Shown: positions 1 through 5,439 of the stretch, in pieces | How the letters are laid out: every line of letters starts with the position of its first letter | Numbering within the stretch: position 1 is the first letter of the stretch | Assembly: GCA_028696285.1 (NCBI GenBank) | Contig: JAQVHJ010000186.1 | Location: 1 to 5,439, forward strand | Direction of reading: 5' to 3' | From: a bacterium | GTDB lineage: Bacteria; AUK180; JAQVHJ01 | DNA: 5,439 bases | The notes under the pieces: generated by a model | The model's database searches: none | Seen by the model: the letters and a program-made list of their open reading frames with translations, nothing else | What the model was told of the DNA's origin: nothing | Position numbers and translations under genes: made by a program

Positions 1-555
1 TATTACTGAAAATAAAAATACCATCCTGACATTATTATTAAAAAAGAAGAGGACAAGCATAGCCAGCAGCGGTCCGCCTACAGCCCCAAGATTATCCATC
101 GCCCGGTGAATTCCGAATGCGGTGCCTTTCCTTGATTTATCAGCCGAGGTGGAAATAAGAGCATCTCTCGGTGATGTGCGCGCTGCCTTACCTAATCTGT
201 CTGAAAACTTCACAAACAGAACATGTAACCATGATTGTGAAAAGAAAAGGAATGGTTTACTGAATGCAGATAACGAATATCCGAGAAAAATAAAAAGCTT
301 GCGCTTCTTCATTTTATCGGATAATTTTCCGAAAACCGTCCTGAATAAAGCCGCGGTTGTTTCGGCGAGACCCTCAATGATACCGATGAGGATATTAGAA
401 GCATTGATGCTTTTTAAAAATTCAGGGATTAAAGGATAGATCATCTCACTCGATAAATCGGTGAATAATGAAACAAGCCCCAGTAACCAGATATTCTTAC
501 TTAATTTCGGTTTTGAACTATCTCGAGATTGAAGACCATTCTGCAATTTGGACAT
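1..555 (-). CDS. MFS transporter, N-terminal part (gene runs off the left edge)
   Basis: The minus-strand frame is open from an ATG at 555 to the window edge, giving 185 residues. It matches the N-terminal half of a major facilitator superfamily permease, a 12-helix inner-membrane secondary transporter. Visible family marks are the first-helix stretch SLFTDLSSEMIYPLIPEF (residues 29-46), GIIEGLAE (58-65), the loop 2-3 signature GKLSDKMKKRK (76-86), the helix-4 region DRLGKAARTSPRDAL (119-133), and GIHRAMDNLGAVGGPLLA (148-165). This 'TDLSSEM...PRDAL...HRAMD' pattern is known from a widespread prokaryotic MFS subgroup with mostly undefined substrates, so no substrate is assigned. About 20 hydrophilic residues precede helix 1. 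The start has AAAGGG only 2 nt upstream of the ATG, which is tight; a TTG at codon 4 would be about 11 nt from it. Either start keeps all helices. The C-terminal half lies outside the window. It is divergent from pfkA and has its own promoter. Confidence 0.9.
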   Translation of the reverse strand, partial: MSKLQNGLQSRDSSKPKLSKNIWLLGLVSLFTDLSSEMIYPLIPEFLKSINASNILIGIIEGLAETTAALFRTVFGKLSDKMKKRKLFIFLGYSLSAFSKPFLFFSQSWLHVLFVKFSDRLGKAARTSPRDALISTSADKSRKGTAFGIHRAMDNLGAVGGPLLAMLVLFFFNNNVRMVFLFSVI

Positions 556-586
556 ATCCCTTTAATTTTTTATCCACCATCTTAAA

Positions 587-615
587 ATTATAACATATTA
601 ACTTGACAAAGTCAA
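587..615 (-). promoter_or_regulatory. Sigma-70-type promoter for the MFS transporter gene
   Basis: On the minus strand, TTGACT (610-615) and a perfect TATAAT (587-592) are separated by exactly 17 bp. The -10 box lies about 31 bp upstream of the transporter ATG at 555, leaving a leader of roughly 25 nt. The match to the consensus is close enough to expect strong constitutive or repressor-controlled transcription. No transcript data are available, so this rests on the boxes and spacing alone. Confidence 0.75.
603..615. promoter_or_regulatory. Palindrome over the MFS -35 box, possible operator
   Basis: TTGAC-AAA-GTCAA is a perfect 5-bp inverted repeat with a 3-bp centre, and its right half (on the minus strand) is the -35 box of the transporter promoter. 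A repressor bound here would block that promoter. The left half, read on the plus strand, is also TTGACA, but no good -10 box stands 16-18 bp downstream, so it is not called as a second promoter. An operator role is inferred only from position and symmetry. Confidence 0.35.
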
Positions 616-627
616 ATTTTTTATATC

Positions 628-743
628 GGGGACGGTCCTTTCCTTTACAAATTTTAAATAAAAAAGAAAAATATTCGAATATTTCATTTATTCAATTGAA
701 AAACAGGAATATTATCTTGTTTTTTTAAGAAAGGTCCGTCCCC
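628..743. repeat. 116-bp inverted-repeat element resembling a REP/RAYT-mobilised palindrome (MITE-like)
   Basis: The left end GGGGACGGTCCTTTC (628-642) pairs with the right end GAAAGGTCCGTCCCC (729-743): 14 of 15 positions match, with one T/T mismatch (636 against 735). The interior is very AT-rich and contains a perfect 16-bp palindrome, AAATATTCGAATATTT (669-684), and a 10-bp one, TTCAATTGAA (691-700). No protein is encoded. Ends of the GGGGACGG...CCGTCCCC type are known from copies next to and flanking REP-associated Y1 (IS200-like) transposase genes and from non-autonomous repeats in many bacterial genomes. No transposase is visible here, so any mobility would be in trans. The element sits exactly between two divergent promoters and disrupts neither. 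Whether other copies exist cannot be seen from this window. Confidence 0.65.
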
Positions 744-746
744 TAC

Positions 747-775
747 TTGACAAGTAAATAAAAATATCATATAAT
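747..775 (+). promoter_or_regulatory. Consensus sigma-70 promoter for pfkA
   Basis: A perfect TTGACA (747-752) and a perfect TATAAT (770-775) are separated by 17 bp. The predicted start point near 782 leaves a leader of under 20 nt before the pfkA ATG, carrying only the ribosome binding site. The -35 box is embedded in the palindrome ACTTG-A-CAAGT (745-755), a possible operator. The promoter starts 4 bp after the inverted-repeat element ends. Confidence 0.85.
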
Positions 776-788
776 ATCATAAATCTTC

Positions 789-793
789 GGAGG
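789..793 (+). promoter_or_regulatory. Shine-Dalgarno site that fixes the pfkA start
   Basis: GGAGG stands 6 nt upstream of the ATG at 800. This near-perfect site, directly behind a consensus promoter, shows that 800 is the genuine start of pfkA. It argues against the TTG at 941, downstream of the in-frame TGA, being the natural start. Confidence 0.85.
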
Positions 794-799
794 TAATAG

Positions 800-1771
800 A
801 TGAAAAAGCAGATAGACAGGATAGGTGTTTTAACGAGTGGTGGAGATTCACCCGGAATGAATGCTGCGATCAGAGCGATAGTTCGGGAAGGAATTTCGGG
901 AGGTTTTGAAGTATACGGGATTCAGCGTTGATATCAGGGGTTGATAGAGAATGAAATTGCGAAGATGACGACAAGAGATGTCGGGGGGATTCTTCATATC
1001 GGCGGAACGATCCTTCAAACAGCCCGTTCTCCTGAATTCAAAACAGAGCAAGGAATGAAGGCTGCAATAAAGCACTTGAACCGGAATAAGATCAATGCCT
1101 TGGTTGTTATTGGTGGAGACGGTTCTTTACATGGTGCGAAGGATTTATTTGACCGAGGAATTAAGGTTATTGGAATTCCCAGTACAATTGACAACGACAT
1201 TGCATATACAAGCATGGCAATCGGAGTAGATACCTGCCTGAATACTGTAGTTGAATCAATTGATAAAATTAAAGATACCGCCTCATCGCATGACAGGCTG
1301 TTTATCATAGAGGTTATGGGAAGGAACTCCGGTTATATTGCGTTACATGGCGGGTTGGCCGCAGGGGCAGATATAGTGCTGGTTCCTGAAAATAAGATTT
1401 GTTTTGAATCTATTGTTAAGCTAATTAAAAAGAGAAAGAGTAAGGGTAAAACAAATACAATAATCGTAAATGCAGAAGGCGCGGAAAAAGCGGATGTGAT
1501 TAAGCAGCATTTGGAAAAGAAAATAGATTATGAAATACGGGTTACAGTTCTCGGCCATGTTCAGCGTGGCGGAAGTCCGACTGCTTTTGACAGGATACTT
1601 TCAACGAGGTTCGGATGTATTGCTGTAGAAGGGCTACTCAACGGAGAAAACGGGGTGATGACTTCGCTCTCGGGGAATAAATATCATTTTGAACCTTTGG
1701 AAAAAGTATTAACTCATCCGAAAAAGATTGATATAACAATTCTGAAAAATATTGAAATCTTAGCGCTGTAA
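800..1771 (+). CDS. pfkA: 6-phosphofructokinase (ATP type), interrupted by an in-frame TGA at codon 44
   Basis: This encodes the cytoplasmic glycolytic enzyme that phosphorylates fructose 6-phosphate to fructose 1,6-bisphosphate. The frame is 323 residues plus TAA, close to E. coli PfkA (320) and collinear with it to the C-terminus. Visible motifs: TSGGDSPGMNAAIR (12-25, nucleotide and effector contacts); GGDGS (105-109), whose Gly108 is the ATP-type residue where PPi enzymes have Asp; TIDND (129-133) with catalytic Asp131; SSHDR (162-166) with the fructose-6-phosphate Arg166; MGR (173-175); Glu226; and IRVTVLGHVQRGGSP (246-260) with Arg247, His253 and Arg256. Codon 44 (929-931) is TGA, at the glycine of the conserved GY.GL motif; a one-base change from GGA would explain it. 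With the standard code this is a nonsense mutant. Restarting at TTG 941 would lose the N-terminal nucleotide loop. Everything else looks under selection, so the lesion is recent, an artefact, or read through. Ser128 replaces the usual Gly before TIDND. Confidence 0.9.
929..931 (+). other. In-frame TGA at a conserved glycine codon of pfkA
   Basis: The reading frame goes CGT-TGA-TAT-CAG-GGG, giving R-stop-Y-Q-G. E. coli PfkA has DGYLGL and the Geobacillus enzyme HGYAGL at this point, so glycine is expected. All other glycines in this gene, the kinase and the transporter (about 80) are GGN codons. The frame continues uninterrupted for 279 residues after the TGA. Confidence 0.95.
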
Positions 1772-1821
1772 AACAGAGATTGGAAGATTCCCCGGGCTTT
1801 TAAAGGATTCTCGAGTTTAAA

Positions 1822-1843
1822 TTTTCCTTTCGATCAAGGAAAA
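1822..1843. terminator. Candidate bidirectional terminator hairpin between the convergent genes
   Basis: TTTTCCTT (1822-1829) and AAGGAAAA (1836-1843) form a perfect 8-bp stem with a 6-nt loop, 51 bp past the pfkA stop and 51 bp past the kinase stop on the other strand. The stem is weak in GC and lacks a clean U-tract on either side, so it is not a classical intrinsic terminator. A second hairpin, AAATAG (1842-1847) with CTATTT (1854-1859), overlaps it by two bases. The position is right for termination, but the structure is only suggestive. Confidence 0.35.
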
Positions 1844-1893
1844 ATAGAATTAACTATTTATTCCCTGCCTGCAATGAAATCTTGTACTAAAAA

Positions 1894-4800
1894 TTATTTA
1901 TCTAATTCTTGCGCCAGGATGCTTTTTAAATTAGCAGGATTAACCGGTTTGTTCAGGATTCCCTTTGCGCCGAACTTCAGGGATTCCTGTTCTATCATGG
2001 GTATCTCAGCAGGTGAAAGGATATATATTGAAGTTTGATTCTCTGGATATTTCTTCTGTAAAATCTGCAGGAACTCAAGAGCATTGCAGCCCTTTAAAAT
2101 GAAATCAATAAAGGCTATTTTCGGATGTTCTTCTTTTAATATTTCTATTATTTTTGCCGGGTCATTTGAATTGAATAAAATTATTCCGGTGTTCTTGAAT
2201 ATTTGTTTGAGGAAATTTAACGTTTCCAAATCATCATCAGCAAATAAGAATTTCAGGCTTTTTAATTTCTCTTTCAGGTTTTCGGGAAGGTATTGTTCCG
2301 GTTTTTTTTGATATTCAAAAAGGTGTTCTTCAAAAGGGAGAAAAGTCAATTCAAATTTAGTTCCGGTCCCTTCGCTACTGTCAACATTAACATTTACATT
2401 GTGTTTTTCCAAAACTTCTTTTACAATTGAAAGGCCAATTCCAAGCCCTTCCGACTTCTTCTTTTCAGAATTAGTCGCTTGGTAAAAACGCTTGAATATT
2501 AATGGTATCTGGTCTTGCGGAATTCCTTCGCCGGCATCTTTTATTGATACAATCCCACGATTTTTTTTAATTTCAAGTGATATCCGGACAGAGGTATTAT
2601 CCGGGGAATATTTAATTGAGTTGGAAAGGATATTAATAAATACCTGTGTTATTGAGTTCCTGTCACCAAGGGTAAAAAATTCTTTTTTCGGAAGAGTTAA
2701 ATTGAAAGTGATATTTTTTTTCTGAGCTTCTGGAAGAATAAAGTCTGTATTTTCCTTGATTATTTCCGGAAGGCTTATCTTCTCAAATGAATACGGGTAA
2801 TTGCCCCGTAATTTCGAAAGATCCATTATTTTATTTATCATGCTGTTCAGACGCAAAAGGTTCTTCAGGCAAACCTCGATCGCTTTCTTTTGGTTTTCGT
2901 TTATGTCACCGAGTTTTTGGTTATAAATAAAATTCATATACCCAAGAATCGAGGATAACGGTGTTCTGAATTCATGAGAGAAATTGGTTAAGAAATCATC
3001 CTTTATTTTATCAAGAGAGATAAGCTCGAGGTTTTTCTTCCTGATCTCCATTGCATAATGGAGAATTTCTTCATCCTTTCTTATTTGCTCGGAGATATCT
3101 TTGAGAAGAAGCATGATTTTCCTTTTTTTCTTCAGTTCCAGTGGGGTAGAAGAGAATATGAAAGTTTTCATCTCTCCTGATAAAAGATGTAAATTGAGTT
3201 CAAGTTCATTGATCGGATTTGTAAAATTATCCGATTGATTTTTCAAATCAATTATTTTTCTATCTTTAAATAACGAAAAAATAGACCTGTTTTTTTGTGA
3301 TGAAGTAAGATCGAAGGTTTCTTTTGCGCGGATATTTGAGTCAATTATCTGGAATCGTTCATTTATTATGAAGATGATATCATTTGCCTTCTCAAAGACT
3401 GACTTGAATTTTTCTTCTGAAGATTGTATCCTTGCAATGCTTTCTGTCTTATCAAACGCAATGCCGATATAATCACTGATTATTTTAATGATCCTGGTAT
3501 CATTTGAACTGAAATCCTGCTTATCATCCCTACGCAAAAGACTTAACCTTGCGATTGGAGTCTGAAGTGAATTGTTTATCAGTATGGAATAAAAATATTT
3601 AATTCTTTCAAGTTGAAACATTTTCTTATATTTAATATCGAAGTTTTCAAATATTTTGGAGGGGAAAGTAAATTTTACTTCGGGTGTCTTTAATTTCTTC
3701 CGTAATTTAAATAATTCGGATACAAATTTTTTTTCATCACTTTTAACTTTGGTCTTTTTGAATTTTTCCTCGAGAATTTTTATTTTTGACAGGAGTAATT
3801 CATTAGATTTAAATTGTCCTACCATTTTTTTCAGGAAGAACTTGTTTTTTGTTTCACTGAGTATTTTATTAAAATACTCTTTAATGAAGCGATTAAAATT
3901 TTCCGGTTTAACAGAAGATCCGATTAGTTTTTGCAGCTGGTCAAGGTTATCGTAATTAATCTCGATAAATTCCTGGGAGTACGGGTCAAATTCAAACTTT
4001 TCAATTAAAACCACGGAATTCCCGAGGTCAAGCAGGCAAGATGAGATTATTCGTAAAATAGAATCAAATTGATTCGCGAGAAAAAGTCTGTGTGAAAGTG
4101 TGTGGAGAATTTTATTTTGTGTTTCTGATTTAATTGATTCTGTTATATCCCTTAAAGTAAGATGATAATTAAAAAGTATTCCTTCCAATTCAATACAATT
4201 AATTGTCAAGTCAAACGATCGCTCTTCTCCTTTTGAATTCTTTATATTGATTCTCAAATTATATTTAGGATAATCATTTAAATTTCCGGAAAAGAATTGA
4301 GTCTGGCTGAGTTCGTTTGGAAGTTGAATAACGGTAAGGAAGTTATGGTTTTCAACATCCTTGAATTTTACACCAAGTTTTTTCTCAAGAGTTTTATTTG
4401 CAAAGAGAATACTTCCTTTTCGATCGCAGAGTATTATAATGTCATCTGAATTTTCAGAAATGAACCTGTATTTTTCTTCAGACTCTTTCAATCTATTCTT
4501 TAAAATTACTTCTTCTGTAATATCGTGAAGCGAAATAATGAATTCGTCTTTATTCGGTAAGTTGTTTATGAGAATTTCACAGATATTTTCAGTCTTATAC
4601 GAAGACCGGATATTTAAGGTAACCTTATTCAATGAAATATTTTTATTGTCTTTAAGTTGTTCTGAAATTAACTTGAAATCACTTGTTGAGAAAATCGATT
4701 TTAATGAAATCGCACCTCTATCAAGAGCAGGTTTTTGAAATTTAAATAATTTCCGGGCCTTTGTATTTGCTTTTAAAATTTTAAATGATGAGTTGAAAAT

Positions 4801-5274
4801 GAGCAATGGTAAATTAATCGATTCAAAGAATGTCTGGTAAATCTGCTTCTGCTTTTCAATTTCAGTTAGGAGAGTCATTTTCTCTGAAATGTCATGGAAT
4901 ACAATCTCTGTGAACCTTGTCTTTCCATCATAAAACAGGGGTTTTGATGAAACCTCCACTAATCGGAAATTATTTTTATTGTCAAGCACCCGGACAGTAT
5001 ACTGATACAGGCCTTTCTGGCCTTTTATCCGCTTTAAAAATAAACTGGAGACTTTTTTAATATCAGCTTTGTGAATAAAATCTGTAAAATGCTTATTCTC
5101 AACGGACTTTTTTGTATATCCGAAAAATTGTTGAGCAGCTTTATTAAAATAAACAAGTTCTCCTTCAGGGATATTGAATATTGCCAGGTTATCAGGGAAG
5201 TTTTCAACAATGTTAATATAATCTTGAAAATTATTCGGGAAATTGTCTTTCTTATTTTTATCTTTTTCCATCAT
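1894..5274 (-). CDS. Soluble hybrid sensor histidine kinase: PAS x3, GAF-like, PAS, HisKA, HATPase, receiver
   Basis: The 1126-residue protein has no membrane segment or signal peptide, so it should sense signals in the cytoplasm. Four PAS domains lie at about 20-130, 145-255, 265-380 and 618-730, each ending in the D-I-[ST]-E signature (128, 251, 376, 726). Between PAS3 and PAS4, about 385-615, is a GAF-like domain split by a Lys/Glu-rich, probably helical insertion near 440-555. A short coiled coil (about 728-757) leads to HisKA with NFSHEFRTPL and phosphoacceptor His767. The ATPase domain has the N box (Asn881, Asn885), the G1 box DAGEG (913-917), Phe927/Phe930 and the G2 box GLGIG (943-947). 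The C-terminal receiver (about 1005-1124) keeps the acid cluster Asp1013-1015, phosphoacceptor Asp1057, Ser1087 and Lys1109. All catalytic residues are intact. No DNA-binding or Hpt domain follows, so a separate phosphotransfer partner is expected. I see no tryptophan in the protein. The start is the first of two tandem ATGs; the upstream gene ends 13 bp away, suggesting co-transcription. Ligand unknown. Confidence 0.95.
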   Translation of the reverse strand: MMEKDKNKKDNFPNNFQDYINIVENFPDNLAIFNIPEGELVYFNKAAQQFFGYTKKSVENKHFTDFIHKADIKKVSSLFLKRIKGQKGLYQYTVRVLDNKNNFRLVEVSSKPLFYDGKTRFTEIVFHDISEKMTLLTEIEKQKQIYQTFFESINLPLLIFNSSFKILKANTKARKLFKFQKPALDRGAISLKSIFSTSDFKLISEQLKDNKNISLNKVTLNIRSSYKTENICEILINNLPNKDEFIISLHDITEEVILKNRLKESEEKYRFISENSDDIIILCDRKGSILFANKTLEKKLGVKFKDVENHNFLTVIQLPNELSQTQFFSGNLNDYPKYNLRINIKNSKGEERSFDLTINCIELEGILFNYHLTLRDITESIKSETQNKILHTLSHRLFLANQFDSILRIISSCLLDLGNSVVLIEKFEFDPYSQEFIEINYDNLDQLQKLIGSSVKPENFNRFIKEYFNKILSETKNKFFLKKMVGQFKSNELLLSKIKILEEKFKKTKVKSDEKKFVSELFKLRKKLKTPEVKFTFPSKIFENFDIKYKKMFQLERIKYFYSILINNSLQTPIARLSLLRRDDKQDFSSNDTRIIKIISDYIGIAFDKTESIARIQSSEEKFKSVFEKANDIIFIINERFQIIDSNIRAKETFDLTSSQKNRSIFSLFKDRKIIDLKNQSDNFTNPINELELNLHLLSGEMKTFIFSSTPLELKKKRKIMLLLKDISEQIRKDEEILHYAMEIRKKNLELISLDKIKDDFLTNFSHEFRTPLSSILGYMNFIYNQKLGDINENQKKAIEVCLKNLLRLNSMINKIMDLSKLRGNYPYSFEKISLPEIIKENTDFILPEAQKKNITFNLTLPKKEFFTLGDRNSITQVFINILSNSIKYSPDNTSVRISLEIKKNRGIVSIKDAGEGIPQDQIPLIFKRFYQATNSEKKKSEGLGIGLSIVKEVLEKHNVNVNVDSSEGTGTKFELTFLPFEEHLFEYQKKPEQYLPENLKEKLKSLKFLFADDDLETLNFLKQIFKNTGIILFNSNDPAKIIEILKEEHPKIAFIDFILKGCNALEFLQILQKKYPENQTSIYILSPAEIPMIEQESLKFGAKGILNKPVNPANLKSILAQELDK

Positions 5275-5278
5275 AAGA

Positions 5279-5286
5279 ATCCTTCC
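5279..5286 (-). promoter_or_regulatory. Ribosome binding site of the hybrid kinase gene
   Basis: On the minus strand GGAAGGAT precedes the tandem ATG-ATG start. The GGAAGG core ends 6 nt from the first ATG (5274) and 9 nt from the second (5271). Both starts are therefore usable, and the product would differ by one methionine. The site falls in the 13-bp gap after the upstream stop codon, as is typical within an operon. Confidence 0.7.
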
Positions 5287-5287
5287 G

Positions 5288-5439
5288 TTATTTTGTTTGG
5301 ATTATATCGGTAGTTATGTAAGTATTAAGTATTTTAATATCCCCTTGTGAGCAGATATTACCGATAGGACATTCATCGGATAGTTTACAAATTAAGCCTG
5401 TTCTTCCTTTTGAACATCCGTATTTAGAAAGAAGCCAAA
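5288..5439 (-). CDS. C-terminal end of an unrecognised cysteine-rich protein
   Basis: On the minus strand one frame is open from the right edge to a TAA at 5288-5290, giving 49 residues and part of a further codon. It contains four cysteines spaced C-x8-C-x6-C-x4-C within the first 29 visible residues (GCSKGRTGLIC, then ECPIGNIC), followed by a 20-residue polar tail ending DIIQTK. Such spacing could bind an iron-sulphur cluster or zinc, but I do not recognise the family, and the tail alone does not allow a function. It could resemble the cysteine cluster of Rrf2-type regulators, though the surrounding residues do not fit well. It ends 13 bp before the hybrid kinase on the same strand, so the two are probably one operon. 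The other two minus-strand frames here are closed by stops near the right edge, which supports this one as coding. Being short, the call could be a chance frame. Confidence 0.6.
   Translation of the reverse strand, partial: WLLSKYGCSKGRTGLICKLSDECPIGNICSQGDIKILNTYITTDIIQTK

Noticed and set aside
122..439. Plus-strand frame of 105 codons
   Set aside because: It is antisense to the MFS gene, whose minus-strand translation shows clear family motifs. The plus frame has no recognisable features or ribosome binding site.
603..631. Second plus-strand promoter from the TTGACA at 603
   Set aside because: The sequence 17 bp downstream is TCGGGG, not a -10 box. The only nearby TATAT lies too close.
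556..799. Riboswitch, small RNA or CRISPR in the divergent intergenic region
   Set aside because: The predicted pfkA leader is under 20 nt and the transporter leader about 25 nt, too short for a riboswitch. There are no regular spaced direct repeats.
929..931. UGA read as tryptophan (mycoplasma-type code)
   Set aside because: Glycine, not tryptophan, is expected at this site, and the transporter uses TGG for its tryptophans.
929..975. Selenocysteine insertion at the pfkA TGA
   Set aside because: The position is a conserved glycine rather than cysteine in the family, and the only nearby hairpin is a 5-bp stem starting one base after the TGA, unlike a bacterial SECIS.
848..1308. Minus-strand frames opposite pfkA
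   Set aside because: They are shadows of a conserved gene with no start signals or motifs of their own.
941..1771. pfkA starting at the TTG at 941
   Set aside because: This would delete the nucleotide-binding loop TSGGDSPGMN and the effector arginines. A consensus promoter and a well-spaced GGAGG instead support the ATG at 800.
2084..5313. Several short plus-strand frames opposite the kinase
   Set aside because: They are low-complexity, Phe/Ile/Ser-rich products antisense to a strongly conserved kinase, with no promoter or ribosome binding site seen.

Overview
The window is AT-rich bacterial DNA. It holds two complete genes, two genes cut by the window edges and one compact divergent control region. 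Gene style (Shine-Dalgarno sites, textbook sigma-70 boxes, a large soluble hybrid sensor kinase, an ATP-type phosphofructokinase) fits a free-living low-GC heterotroph, perhaps an uncultured anaerobic lineage. No ribosomal or other phylogenetic marker is present, so I do not name a phylum.

Layout from left to right: (1) 1-555, minus strand, N-terminal 185 residues of a major facilitator superfamily (MFS) transporter, running off the left edge. (2) 556-799, a 244-bp divergent intergenic region with a strong promoter for each flanking gene. Between the two promoters lies a 116-bp element bounded by inverted GGGGACGG-type ends, resembling the non-autonomous palindromes moved by REP-associated Y1 transposases. 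(3) 800-1771, plus strand, pfkA (6-phosphofructokinase), complete and well conserved except for an in-frame TGA at codon 44, where the family has glycine. (4) 1772-1893, a convergent gap with two overlapping AT-rich hairpins. (5) 1894-5274, minus strand, an 1126-residue soluble hybrid histidine kinase with three PAS domains, a GAF-like domain with a long insertion, a fourth PAS, HisKA, HATPase and a C-terminal receiver. (6) 5288-5439, minus strand, the C-terminal 49 residues of an unrecognised cysteine-rich protein ending 13 bp before the kinase, almost certainly in the same operon.

The transporter and pfkA are divergently transcribed, and each -35 box lies in a short palindrome sharing the word ACTTGACAA, so a common regulator is possible but unproven. 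The kinase and its cysteine-rich upstream neighbour probably form a separate signalling unit. Its output is likely phosphotransfer through the receiver, since no DNA-binding domain is present. The point most worth checking is the single TGA in pfkA: nonsense mutation, read error or recoding. About 80 glycines in the three other readable stretches (including the rest of pfkA) all use GGN, and an 1126-codon gene has no in-frame TGA, so wholesale reassignment of UGA is not favoured.
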